Of a DNA stretch of 64,000 nucleotides, positions 1 through 8,692 are shown in pieces. Source of the DNA: Bog-105 sp965277855 (GTDB taxonomy: Bacteria > Acidobacteriota > Terriglobia > Bryobacterales > Bryobacteraceae); contig OZ255847.1 in the NCBI GenBank assembly GCA_965277855.1, positions 1,178,001 through 1,242,000 of the forward strand. The letters are read 5' to 3'. Both the position numbers and the translations under genes were made by a program. The notes below the pieces were generated by a model, which saw only the letters and a list, made by a program, of their open reading frames with translations, made no database searches and was not told the origin of the DNA. Each line of letters opens with the position of its first letter. Positions within the stretch are counted from its first letter, which is position 1.

Positions 1-5
1 CAGCT

Positions 6-407
6 TCAACGTTTGACCCCATAAACGGAGTCGGAATCGTAGACTTTCTCGTCCGTTTCCATCCACTTGTTTCCAGCAAGCGTGCGATAGAAACAGCTTT
101 CAAATCCGTTGTGACAAACGCCAGGACCTACAACCTCGGCAAGAACCAGCAAAGCATCGGCATCGCAATCCGTATGAATGGACTTGAGCTTCAGAAAGTG
201 ACCGGACGTTTCGCCCTTTGTCCAAAGTTGTTGCCGGGAGCGGCTGAAAAAGGTGACGTTGCCGGTGGCCAGAGATTTCTCGAACGCGCCGCGGTTCATG
301 TAGCCAACCATGAGGACGCGCCGCGTGGTCGAATCCTGGACCACGGCGGGTATCAGTCCGTTTTGCTTATCGAAATTAAGTAGTTCGCTGTTGAGTAGTT
401 CGCTCAA
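6..407 (-). CDS. hisI: Phosphoribosyl-AMP cyclohydrolase
   Basis: Opens the phosphoribosyl-AMP ring in histidine biosynthesis (third step, cytosol). The family signature is intact: FFSRSR, LWTKGETSGH, the metal-binding HTDCDADALL, and the closing CHNG/SCF pair, which together provide the Zn cysteines and Mg aspartates. Length (about 133 aa) fits a stand-alone HisI without a fused HisE. An open frame extends to TTG 419, but that codon lies in the T-run after a hairpin. I prefer TTG 407, which has GAGG 6 nt upstream. The first residues come from a 15-bp tandem duplication (SELLN twice). No other his gene is visible; the gene runs off toward the left edge, so an operon partner may lie outside. 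Confidence 0.93.
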   Translation of the reverse strand: MSELLNSELLNFDKQNGLIPAVVQDSTTRRVLMVGYMNRGAFEKSLATGNVTFFSRSRQQLWTKGETSGHFLKLKSIHTDCDADALLVLAEVVGPGVCHNGFESCFYRTLAGNKWMETDEKVYDSDSVYGVKR

Positions 408-417
408 AATACGCCTC

Positions 418-449
418 AAAAAGATAAAGCCCGCCAGGAGAAGGCGGGC
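418..449 (-). terminator. GC-rich hairpin with T-run just upstream of hisI
   Basis: A perfect 7-bp stem (GCCCGCC 429-435, GGCGGGC 443-449) with a 7-nt loop. Read on the minus strand it is followed by TTTATCTTTTT, so it has the form of a rho-independent terminator. It sits directly before the hisI start in the same direction, with no minus-strand gene upstream, so it may be a leader terminator/attenuator for hisI. That role is inference. Confidence 0.5.
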
Positions 450-630
450 CTTTGCGAAGAAGTTTATTGGAACGCAAAGCTCGCCGTCAGCCCATCGAAG
501 AATGATGATGGTGGCGATGAGCAGATACGTACATCAAGCTGCAGTATAGCAAGGGGTCGTGGTTGTCGATACACTGGTCGCTACGAAGTCCGGGCAGTTG
601 AAGTACTAGCAACCAAGGAGGAAATGGCGC

Positions 631-2208
631 GTGCCTTTCGAGAAGAGAGTAACCCTGGCGGGCAGTGAGAGAAACCTCATCAGCGGTGCTGAGCAGGTAG
701 GCCCGGTACCGGCCAGAGAGCCGATGCAGGTGTCGGTCATCCTGAGGAGAAAGGGCGGCCAGACAGCCCATGAACAGGGTGCGGAGCCCAGGCGGGTCAC
801 CTATCACGATTTCGCCAACGACTTTGGGGCGGACCCTAAAGACGTTGAGCAGGTCGAGGCTTTCGCCCATCACGCCGGCCTCACGGTAGTGGACAGCAGC
901 CTGGCGAAGCGGCGCATCATTCTCGCCGGCAGTGCCGGGCAGATGACGAAAGCGTTTGGGGCCAAGCTGGAGCAATTCCAACTCTCTGGCAATGGATCCA
1001 TGTACCGGCTTCGACAGGGCCCGTTGACCATTCCCGAGGAACTGGCCGGCGCCGTCTTAGCAGTGCTCGGCCTGGACAACAGGCCGGTGGCGAAGTCTCA
1101 TATTCGAATCCCCAGGGCCGTGACGGCGGCTTTCACACCGCCGCAAGTAGCAACGCTCTATGGCTATCCAACTGGTGTCACGGGCGCAGGACAAACAGTC
1201 GCCATCATCGAACTCGGCGGCGGATATTCGACCACAGACTTGAGCACCTACTTTCAACAGCTCGGAGTCACCGAGCCATCCATTACAGCCGTGTCGGTGG
1301 ATGGCGGCCAGAATTCGCCCGGGTCGCAGGCCGATGGCGAAGTGATGCTTGATATCGAAGTCGTGGGCGCTATCTCGCCGGGCGCAAAGATCGCAGTCTA
1401 CTTCTCGCCGAATTCCGATCAGGGTTTTATCGATGCCGTTACCGACGCTGTACACGATACCACTCGTAAGCCTTCCGTGATCTCGATCAGCTGGGGCGGT
1501 CCGGAGGAATCGTGGACGCAACAGTCACAAACGGCTATGAACGCCGCCTTGCAGGACGCTGCGACTTTAGGTGTCACGGTCACAGTGGCTGCCGGGGACA
1601 ATGGCTCGACAGACGGGCAATCCGATGGAAAACTACACGTCGACTTTCCTGCCTCTAGTCCCTATGCTCTGGCCTGTGGCGGCACAAAGTTGAGCGGCAG
1701 CGGTTCGAAGATCACCTCGGAGACAGTCTGGAATGAAGCGGCGAGCGGTAATGGCGCGACCGGCGGGGGAGTTAGCTCGGTGTTCGCCATTCCGACTTAT
1801 CAATCATCAGCTAACGTACCGGTCCAGCCGCAAACCAATTTCGCAGGCCGCGGCGTACCCGATGTCTCTGGCGACGCCGATCCGACTACTGGCTATCAAA
1901 TTTTGGTAGATGGCCAAAACCAGGTGGTGGGAGGCACGAGCGCAGTCGCGCCTCTCTGGGCTGCGCTGGTGGCACTGCTGAATCAGCAACTGGGAGCGAC
2001 AGTCGGCTTTCTGAATCCGAAATTGTATCCGCTGAAGGAGTCTGCCTTTCGAGACATTACCAGCGGGAACAACGACGACGGCGGGCTTGGACAATACAGC
2101 GCCAGAACTGGTTGGGACCCTTGTACCGGTCTAGGAAGTCCGAACGGAACAGCTTTGCTACAAGCTCTCACGTCGAGCACCGCTACTTCTTCCGGCGGCA
2201 AACGCTAG
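631..2208 (+). CDS. S53 family (kumamolisin-like) serine-carboxyl peptidase
   Basis: A secreted or self-processed acid protease of the sedolisin/kumamolisin family, made as a zymogen. Residues about 32-160 form the Pro-kumamolisin activation domain, and residues about 167-515 the catalytic domain. The catalytic set can be placed: E237 and D241 in GEVMLDIE, oxyanion-hole D323 in AAGDNG, nucleophile S437 in GGTSAVAP. The C-terminal FRDITSGNN stretch is the usual Ca-binding site. The start is GTG 631, preceded by AAGGAGG 9 nt upstream; the ATG at 624 is out of frame. No classical signal peptide is visible, which is common in this family. The next gene encodes a lone copy of the same prodomain. 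The substrate is unknown. Confidence 0.92.
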   Translation: MPFEKRVTLAGSERNLISGAEQVGPVPAREPMQVSVILRRKGGQTAHEQGAEPRRVTYHDFANDFGADPKDVEQVEAFAHHAGLTVVDSSLAKRRIILAGSAGQMTKAFGAKLEQFQLSGNGSMYRLRQGPLTIPEELAGAVLAVLGLDNRPVAKSHIRIPRAVTAAFTPPQVATLYGYPTGVTGAGQTVAIIELGGGYSTTDLSTYFQQLGVTEPSITAVSVDGGQNSPGSQADGEVMLDIEVVGAISPGAKIAVYFSPNSDQGFIDAVTDAVHDTTRKPSVISISWGGPEESWTQQSQTAMNAALQDAATLGVTVTVAAGDNGSTDGQSDGKLHVDFPASSPYALACGGTKLSGSGSKITSETVWNEAASGNGATGGGVSSVFAIPTYQSSANVPVQPQTNFAGRGVPDVSGDADPTTGYQILVDGQNQVVGGTSAVAPLWAALVALLNQQLGATVGFLNPKLYPLKESAFRDITSGNNDDGGLGQYSARTGWDPCTGLGSPNGTALLQALTSSTATSSGGKR

Positions 2209-2216
2209 GTCACTAG

Positions 2217-2678
2217 ATGAGCGACGAGCGTGTACCGATCCCAGGCAGTGCACCGGAACATGGAACCGAAACGGCTCCTATTTCGACACTGCCGCCCGGC
2301 CAGTTGATTACCGTCACGATCGTGTTGCGGCGGCCTCCGGCTGCGCCGGATTTCGGCGAAACTTTATTGTCAGGCGAATCGATATCGCGCGATGACGCAA
2401 GCCGGTTCATGGACGCCGATCCAGCTGATGTCGATGCCGTCAGAAACTTCGCAGGCGCTTATGATTTGAGCGTGTCGGATGTGAATCCAGCTTCGCGCAC
2501 TGTGAAAGTGACCGGGACAAAGACGTCTTTGGAATCGGCCTTTGGAATAAGACTGGGATCGGTTGGCGGTGCGCGGACTTATAGCGGGCCGTTGACTGTC
2601 CCGGCCGCACTCGCCGGAAAAATTGTGGCCGTGCTCGGACTCGACAACCGGGCCATAGCACGCTCGGCAAATCAGTAG
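2217..2678 (+). CDS. Stand-alone S53 prodomain (Pro-kumamolisin activation domain) protein
   Basis: A 153-residue protein that aligns with only the propeptide region of the upstream S53 protease. Shared features are the ITVTIVLRR beta-strand against VSVILRRK, a DADPADVDAVRNFA segment against DPKDVEQVEAFA, and the closing YSGPLTVP and VLGLDNR blocks. There is no catalytic domain; the frame closes at TAG 2676. It follows the protease by 8 nt, so the two are probably cotranscribed. It could act in trans as a chaperone or inhibitor of the protease, or be a truncated paralogue. Both are inference. Its 3' end overlaps the convergent acyltransferase gene by 7 nt. Confidence 0.8.
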   Translation: MSDERVPIPGSAPEHGTETAPISTLPPGQLITVTIVLRRPPAAPDFGETLLSGESISRDDASRFMDADPADVDAVRNFAGAYDLSVSDVNPASRTVKVTGTKTSLESAFGIRLGSVGGARTYSGPLTVPAALAGKIVAVLGLDNRAIARSANQ

Positions 2679-3574
2679 AGCGGCGTCTCGCCCGGCGGCC
2701 GCGTCTTCCAACGGCGGTGGATCCACATCCACTGATCCGGATACTTGCGGACAATTTCTTCGATCACTGCATGAACCCGCTGGGTGTCCGCCTGCTCGTC
2801 ACCGCTCATCTCGACCGGCGGATAAAAGTGCAGGACATAGCGGCCGGACTTTTGATCCCAGACCGCGAAGCCCGGGATCACGATGGCCTTGGAATGGTGG
2901 GCAAGTTTAACGAAACCGCTGTTGGCACACGCTTGTCGCCCGAAAAAATCGATGAACACGCCTTCCGACTCCGCGGTATTCTGATCGATCAAAATGCCCA
3001 CTGCCTCGTTCTGGCGAAGGGCCCGCAAAACAGCTCGAGCACCGTCCCACTTATAGATGAGGTGGTTGCCCGAAAGCGTGCGGCGCAACTCTACAAGGTT
3101 GTCTATGCGGGGATTGTCAAGCGGGCGAACCATCACGTTCATTGGCTCCGTCAGAAAGGCGTGAGCGAACGCGCTCAGTTCCCAGTTCCCGACATGTGCC
3201 GTTGCTACAAGTACTCCACAACCCTTTCGTTTTGCCTCTAGATAATGCTCCAGCCCCTCATATCGGATCCACTCACCTACGTTGGACCGGTTGAGATCGG
3301 GAAAACGGGCTAGCGCCAGAAGCAGGCGGGCTACCGTGCGGAAAACGCCGTCAATCAAGTCTTCGCGGGCAGTTTCAGAAAGGGCCGGATAGGCAAACGA
3401 CAGATTGATGTGAGCAATTTGGCGCAGTTTGGGAACGGCTAAATCGAGGATCCGCGCCGTACCGTTTGCCACACTGCGCGCGACCCGTAAAGGCAACCGG
3501 CGTAGCAGAAATACCAGGACGGCCGCTAACGCAAATTCAGCCTGAATGGCCAATGCCGATTTAGATTCCGCCAA
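2672..3574 (-). CDS. LpxL/HtrB-type lysophospholipid (lipid A) acyltransferase
   Basis: Probable inner-membrane acyltransferase that adds a secondary acyl chain to a lipid A precursor or related lipid. It has one N-terminal hydrophobic segment (residues about 12-28), the catalytic HX4E motif (H127-E132 in AHVGNWE), the LIDQN block, and the C-terminal WMWIHRRWKTRP signature of the LpxL/LpxM family. At 300 aa it is the usual size. It lies 9 nt downstream of mnmA on the same strand. The acyl-donor and acceptor specificity cannot be read from sequence, so no symbol is given. Confidence 0.88.
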   Translation of the reverse strand: MAESKSALAIQAEFALAAVLVFLLRRLPLRVARSVANGTARILDLAVPKLRQIAHINLSFAYPALSETAREDLIDGVFRTVARLLLALARFPDLNRSNVGEWIRYEGLEHYLEAKRKGCGVLVATAHVGNWELSAFAHAFLTEPMNVMVRPLDNPRIDNLVELRRTLSGNHLIYKWDGARAVLRALRQNEAVGILIDQNTAESEGVFIDFFGRQACANSGFVKLAHHSKAIVIPGFAVWDQKSGRYVLHFYPPVEMSGDEQADTQRVHAVIEEIVRKYPDQWMWIHRRWKTRPPGETPLY

Positions 3575-3583
3575 TTTTGAAGT

Positions 3584-4729
3584 TTAACTTCCGCCCGAAT
3601 CAATCCAGCCGCCGCCGAGCACCAGGTCATCGTCGTAAAAAACCGCCGCCTGTCCTGGCGTTATGGCGCGTTGCGACGCATCAAACACCACTGATACGCG
3701 GCCAGCATTACCCGTGGGCAGAAGGGTTGCAGGGGCGGCGGCGTGCCTGTTCCGGATCTTCACTTGCGCGCGACGCGCTTCTTTGATCGGTGCGATCGAC
3801 ACCCAATTGACTTCCCTAGCCGTAAGCTCGGTGCGATTGAGTTCGGTATCGCTGCCGACAATCACGCGTTGGCTTGCGGGCTCGGTGGCAATCACATATA
3901 GAGGCTCAGCGGCAGCGACGCGCAGACCCTTGCGCTGACCTACCGTGAAATGATGCGTACCCGAATGCCGCCCGACTACGCGCCCGGCATGATCCACAAT
4001 CTCGCCTTCCGTCACCTGTGGATCGATACCCTGCTCGCGCAAATAAGCGTCCATGAAAGCAGCATAGTCGCCATTCGGCACGAAGCAAATTTCCTGGCTG
4101 TCATTCTTTTCGGCAACCGGCAGATTGAGTTCTCTGGCCAGCTCGCGCACCTTAGACTTCACCATGCCGCCCAGCGGAAAAAGAGTGCGCGCCAGTTGCT
4201 CTTGCGTCAGACCGAATAGAAAATAAGTTTGGTCTTTGGAGTGGTCCGCGCCCATCTGCATCTGGTAACGGCCACTTTCTTCGTCGAACGCGATCTGAGC
4301 GTAGTGACCGGTAGCAATTTTCTCTGCTCCCACGCTGTCGGCCATCTCCAGGAACTGGTCGAATTTGATGAAGTTATTGCACAGCGTGCAGGGAATGGGT
4401 GTCCTCCCCGCCAGATAGTCTTCTACAAATGGCTTTACTACGTGCTCTTCAAAACGCTCTTCGAAGTTGACCACGTAATACGGAATGTTAAACATCGATG
4501 CGACAAAGCGCGCATCGTACACGTCATCGAGCGAACAGCAACGGCCGGTCGAGCCACCCTCCGGCACCAGATCCGGCAATCGCCGCTGGTTCCAAAGTTG
4601 CATCGTGAGACCGATCACCGCTTCACCGTTTCGATGCAGCAATCCCGCAACAACCGAGCTATCTACGCCGCCCGACATGGCCACCGCTATCGGTGTCTTA
4701 GCGGACGGCAAGCTCAGGTCTCCTGGCAT
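3584..4729 (-). CDS. mnmA: tRNA-specific 2-thiouridylase
   Basis: Adenylates and thiolates U34 of tRNA-Lys, -Glu and -Gln using persulfide sulfur. Visible features are the PP-loop SGGVDSS (residues 19-25), the catalytic cysteine of PCTLCN, the second cysteine in QEICFVP, and the HHFTVGQRKGL block leading into the C-terminal beta-barrel. Length 381 aa is normal. Its 5' end overlaps the 3' end of the cysteine desulfurase gene by 32 nt, so sulfur donor and tRNA thiolase are translationally linked. Confidence 0.95.
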   Translation of the reverse strand: MPGDLSLPSAKTPIAVAMSGGVDSSVVAGLLHRNGEAVIGLTMQLWNQRRLPDLVPEGGSTGRCCSLDDVYDARFVASMFNIPYYVVNFEERFEEHVVKPFVEDYLAGRTPIPCTLCNNFIKFDQFLEMADSVGAEKIATGHYAQIAFDEESGRYQMQMGADHSKDQTYFLFGLTQEQLARTLFPLGGMVKSKVRELARELNLPVAEKNDSQEICFVPNGDYAAFMDAYLREQGIDPQVTEGEIVDHAGRVVGRHSGTHHFTVGQRKGLRVAAAEPLYVIATEPASQRVIVGSDTELNRTELTAREVNWVSIAPIKEARRAQVKIRNRHAAAPATLLPTGNAGRVSVVFDASQRAITPGQAAVFYDDDLVLGGGWIDSGGS

Positions 4730-5891
4730 GGCTCTTGCGAAGGCGCTTTACAGCTGCAACAACAGTTTCACCCAGCAGATCAACTTCTTCCACCGTATTA
4801 AAACGCCCGAAGGAAAAGCGCACGCTAGATCGTGCTTGGGCCACGCTACGGCCCATGGCAAGCAGTACGTGCGAGGGCTCAATCGAGCCGCTGGCACACG
4901 CCGAGCCTGTAGAAACCGCCATGCCGGCGGTATCGAGCGCGATCAGCAATGCTTCTCCGGAGACGCCATGGAACAGGATGTTGCTCGTGTTGGGCAAACG
5001 CTCCGCACGTCCGGAGTTTACTTCGATATCTGCAAGCGCAGTCATATGCGATTCGAAGCGGTCTCGCAAAACCTTCACATCATGTGGACGAGCGAGTTCC
5101 GCCGCACGGGCGAATGCGACCGCGCCCGGCACGTTCTCCGTACCGGCTCGGCGTTCGCGCTCGTGACGGCCGCCGAATTGAATGCCGCTAAGCGGGGTGT
5201 TCTTGCGCGCAAACAGCGCGCCCACACCCTTCGGGCCATGGATCTTATGTGCGCTTAGGGAATACAGGTCGACAGGCCAATTGGCCGCATCGAAGTCTAT
5301 TTTTCCAAAGCCCTGCACTCCGTCCGAATGAAAAAAGATCGATTGTCCGGCCAGTCGTCGTTCCGCCACCAGCGTCCCGATCTCGGAGATAAGCTGGATA
5401 GCTCCCGTTTCATTATTGGCGTGCATCACGGAGACAAGCACCGTGTCCGGACGGATCTGGCTGGCGATCTCGCTAGGGTTAACGACGCCGTCGGAGTTTA
5501 CCCGCACACGCGTCACATCCACGCCCGCCTTTTCCAGGTAACGGACTGGTTCGAGTACGGCCGCGTGCTCAATCACAGAAGTCACAATGTGCTTGCGCAG
5601 AGCAGAACCGCTTTGCAGCAGACCCAGAATCGCCAGATTGTTTGATTCCGTGCCGCCGCTGGTAAAGACCAACTCCGCCGGCGAAGCGCGCATGATTCCA
5701 GCTATCGTACGCCGCGCGCTTTCCAGGTGTTGTCGCGCGATTTGACCAGGACGATGCATACTCGACGCATTGCCCGGAACGTCACGCAAAGCGCCTACGA
5801 GCGCCTCGAGGACCTCGGGCGCAAGCGGCGTACTCGCGTTGTGATCGAAATAGAGCAAGGAAGTAAAACGGCGGAGAAATGCTGCTTTCAT
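4698..5891 (-). CDS. Cysteine desulfurase (IscS/NifS family)
   Basis: A PLP enzyme that removes sulfur from cysteine and passes it on as a persulfide, here most likely to MnmA. It shows the N-terminal YFDHNASTP, TSGGTESNN, MHANNETGAIQ, the PLP-lysine block LSAHKIHGPKG, the GTENVPG block and the catalytic-cysteine loop STGSACASG. The gene overlaps mnmA and is divergent from the SAM-hydrolase gene with only 17 bp between the start codons. The ATG 5891 start adds a short leader; TTG 5858 (giving MLYFDHNAST) is an alternative. No iscU or iscA is nearby, so a tRNA-thiolation role is inferred over general Fe-S assembly. Confidence 0.93.
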   Translation of the reverse strand: MKAAFLRRFTSLLYFDHNASTPLAPEVLEALVGALRDVPGNASSMHRPGQIARQHLESARRTIAGIMRASPAELVFTSGGTESNNLAILGLLQSGSALRKHIVTSVIEHAAVLEPVRYLEKAGVDVTRVRVNSDGVVNPSEIASQIRPDTVLVSVMHANNETGAIQLISEIGTLVAERRLAGQSIFFHSDGVQGFGKIDFDAANWPVDLYSLSAHKIHGPKGVGALFARKNTPLSGIQFGGRHERERRAGTENVPGAVAFARAAELARPHDVKVLRDRFESHMTALADIEVNSGRAERLPNTSNILFHGVSGEALLIALDTAGMAVSTGSACASGSIEPSHVLLAMGRSVAQARSSVRFSFGRFNTVEEVDLLGETVVAAVKRLRKSHARRPELAVR

Positions 5892-5908
5892 TACAATTTT
5901 AGCAGCGT

Positions 5909-6706
5909 ATGCCGGCGTCCATCATTACACTCACAACCGATTTCGGCGTTGCCGACCACTATGTGGGTGTGATGAAGGCCGTCATGCTAAGCCGTTGTCC
6001 TCAGGCACAGCTCGTCGACGTTTCGCACGGCATCCCGAGCTTTTCTATCCTGGCTGGCGCCTACACGATTGATCAGGCAGCGCGCTATTTCCCTCGCGGC
6101 ACAGTCCATTTGGTCGTGATAGATCCCGGGGTTGGTACTGAACGCAAGCCGCTGCTGGTGGAAGCGATGCATCAGGTTTTCATCGCGCCCGATAACGGAG
6201 TTTTGTCGTTTATCTACCTGCGAGACCATCGCGCCCGCATCCGCGAAATCACCAACCGCGATTTGTGCCTTCCGAATCCCTCCTCTACCTTTCACGGACG
6301 AGACATCTTTGCACCCGCAGCCGCCACCATCGCAGCCGGTAAAGTCTGGCCCGAAGATGCGGGCCCGCTCGTCACTCGACCCGTGCGCCTGTCGAACCTC
6401 GAACCCCAGCAATGCTCAGACAAGGCTTGGGACGGCACTGTGCTTAGCGTCGACCGTTTTGGGAACGTAATCACGAATTTCGCGACAACACGCTTTGCCC
6501 CTCTGCTGAACAAAGGCTTCTCGATCGCGGCGGGTAACGCTGCAATTGACACGTTTCGCCTCACCTTCGCTGCAGCACCCAATGATCTGTGTTTTGTCTA
6601 CGGGGGCAGTGCAGGTTACCTCGAACTTGGCATTAATCAACAGGACGCAGCCCGTCATCTGGGAGTCGAAGCCGGTTGCGCGCTTCGTCTTTATCTTCCT
6701 GACTGA
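5909..6706 (+). CDS. SAM hydroxide adenosyltransferase (DUF62 family)
   Basis: Hydrolyses S-adenosylmethionine to adenosine and methionine; related to fluorinase/chlorinase but without halide chemistry. The family's water-activating triad is recognisable as D72, R79 and H129, with the same D-to-R spacing of seven as in the Pyrococcus enzyme. The N-terminal TLTTDFG and the DNGVLS block also fit. At 265 aa it is the normal size. It is followed 43 nt later by the homocysteine methyltransferase/MTHFR gene, so both neighbours touch the methionine cycle. A TACAAT at 5892-5897 would give a leader of only a few nucleotides. Confidence 0.9.
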   Translation: MPASIITLTTDFGVADHYVGVMKAVMLSRCPQAQLVDVSHGIPSFSILAGAYTIDQAARYFPRGTVHLVVIDPGVGTERKPLLVEAMHQVFIAPDNGVLSFIYLRDHRARIREITNRDLCLPNPSSTFHGRDIFAPAAATIAAGKVWPEDAGPLVTRPVRLSNLEPQQCSDKAWDGTVLSVDRFGNVITNFATTRFAPLLNKGFSIAAGNAAIDTFRLTFAAAPNDLCFVYGGSAGYLELGINQQDAARHLGVEAGCALRLYLPD

Positions 6707-6749
6707 CGTTACAATTACAGGAAGCCTTAGTCCTTAGCAGGTTGTTGCG

Positions 6750-8636
6750 ATGACCGTCACAGAACCCATTACCCAAACACGCGCCGCCGAGTTTCGCCGG
6801 AAATTAGAGTCAAAAATAGTTGTCGCGGACGGCGCCATGGGCACGATGCTCTACGCCAAGGGCATTTTCATCAATCGCTGCTTCGACGAACTCAATCTTT
6901 CCGCCCCCCAACTGGTCAAGGAGATCCATCAGGAGTACGTGCGCTCCGGCGCGGAAGTGCTCGAGACGAATACCTTCGGCGGTAATCGCGTTCGCCTGAA
7001 GGCTTTCGGATTTGCCGAGAAACTGCAGCCCATCAACGAAGCCGGTGTAAAGCTGGCGCGTGAAGCCGCAGGGGACAAAGCGTTCGTGGCCGGGGCGATC
7101 GGCCCGCTCGGTACTCAGATTGAGCCGCTTGGTCCCATGTCCTTTGCCGAGGCGCGCGGCGTATTTCGTGAACAGGCCGAAGCTTTAGTAAACGCGGGCG
7201 TGGATCTCATCGTGCTCGAGACGTTTTACGATCTGCACGAACTGCGCGAAGCCATCTTTGCGGCGCGCGAAGCTGCCGGTCCCGAACTGGTGATCGTCGC
7301 TCAGGTCAACGTCATGGACGATGGCACGTTGCGCGACGGCGCGAGCACTGAAACCTTCACCAAGAGCCTGGATGAGTGGCCGGTCGATGTGTTTGGCGTA
7401 AATTGCTCCGCTGGTCCGAAAGTTGTGCTCGAGACAATCGAGAAAATGCTGGCGCTGACCAGCAAACCATTAAGCGCCATGCCGAACGCCGGTCTGCCAG
7501 CCATGGTGGAAGGCCGCAACATTTATCTTTGCTCGCCGGAGTACATGGCGCAATATGCGCGTCGCTTTCTGCAGGCCGGCGTGCGCATGATCGGCGGGTG
7601 CTGCGGAACCACGCCCGAGCACATCAAACAAATCCTGGGCGAGGTTCGTTCGCTACAGCCCCTGCAGCCGAATAAAGATCGCAGTGTTGCCGTCGAAGAA
7701 GCAGACAAGCCACAGGGGAAGCGCCTGGCCAAAGTTCCGGTTGCGGAGAAGTCCGAACTCGGCGCCAAATTAGCGGCAGGAAAGTTCGTCGCTTTTGTAG
7801 AGATATTGCCGCCGCGTGGCGTCGATGCGTCGAAGGAAATCGCCGGCGCAAGCTTGTGCAAAGAACATGGCATTGACTGCATCAACGTACCCGACGGTCC
7901 ACGCGCCAGCGCCCGTCTAAGTGCTCAAGTAACCTGCCAGCTGATTCAACGCCATGCCGGGATTGAAGCCGTGTTGCATTTCTGCTGCCGCGATAGAAAC
8001 ATCCTCAGTATTCAATCGGAGCTGCTTGGAGCGCACGCTACCGGCGTCCGCAATCTCATCTGCATTACCGGCGATCCGCCGCGCATGGGCACCTATCCCG
8101 ACGCTAGCGCCGTCTTCGATGTCGACTCCATCGGGCTCACCAACGTCGTCAACAATCTAAACCACGGTCTCGATATTGGCGGTAATCCGACTGGCTCGCA
8201 AACCGCCCTCCTGATCGGTGTAGGCGCAAACCCGGGCGCACTCAACATGGACGAAGAACTGCGCCGTTTTGCCTGGAAAGTCGAAGCCGGCGCGGAATAC
8301 GTCGTCACACAGCCTGTTTTCGATCTCGATCTGCTCGAACAATTCCTGCGCAATACCGAACAATACAAGCTGCCGATCATCGCCGGCATTTGGCCCCTTA
8401 CCAGTTACCGCAACGCCGAGTTCATGGTCAACGAATTACGTGTACCCGTTCCGAAAGAGTATATGGATCGTATGAGACACGCCGACAGCGCGGAAAAGGC
8501 GCGCAGCGAGGGCGTGGCGATCGCGCAGGAAATGACAGCGCGGGTGCGCCGGCTGGTCCAGGGCGCTCAGCTCAGCGCTCCTTTCGGACGCTACGAAATG
8601 GCCGTTCAGGTTGCTCAGGCACTCGGCGAACGGTAA
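6750..8636 (+). CDS. Bifunctional homocysteine S-methyltransferase / methylenetetrahydrofolate reductase
   Basis: A fusion that makes methyl-tetrahydrofolate and methylates homocysteine. Residues about 10-305 are a cobalamin-independent type homocysteine methyltransferase barrel, with VVADGAMGTML at the start, the first zinc cysteine in GVNCSAG and the GGCCGTTPEHI pair. Residues about 340-625 are a MetF-type flavin barrel (EILPPRG, NVPDGPRASARLS, ITGDPPRMG, TQPVFD). A linker of about 35 residues joins them. This is the YitJ-type domain order. No metH or metE is seen in the window. The upstream SAM hydrolase may be cotranscribed. Confidence 0.93.
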   Translation: MTVTEPITQTRAAEFRRKLESKIVVADGAMGTMLYAKGIFINRCFDELNLSAPQLVKEIHQEYVRSGAEVLETNTFGGNRVRLKAFGFAEKLQPINEAGVKLAREAAGDKAFVAGAIGPLGTQIEPLGPMSFAEARGVFREQAEALVNAGVDLIVLETFYDLHELREAIFAAREAAGPELVIVAQVNVMDDGTLRDGASTETFTKSLDEWPVDVFGVNCSAGPKVVLETIEKMLALTSKPLSAMPNAGLPAMVEGRNIYLCSPEYMAQYARRFLQAGVRMIGGCCGTTPEHIKQILGEVRSLQPLQPNKDRSVAVEEADKPQGKRLAKVPVAEKSELGAKLAAGKFVAFVEILPPRGVDASKEIAGASLCKEHGIDCINVPDGPRASARLSAQVTCQLIQRHAGIEAVLHFCCRDRNILSIQSELLGAHATGVRNLICITGDPPRMGTYPDASAVFDVDSIGLTNVVNNLNHGLDIGGNPTGSQTALLIGVGANPGALNMDEELRRFAWKVEAGAEYVVTQPVFDLDLLEQFLRNTEQYKLPIIAGIWPLTSYRNAEFMVNELRVPVPKEYMDRMRHADSAEKARSEGVAIAQEMTARVRRLVQGAQLSAPFGRYEMAVQVAQALGER

Positions 8637-8692
8637 ACTGACGAGATGTTTCGCTGCCGGATCCGCCGGCTGCGCCAGCTCTTACTCCTCCA

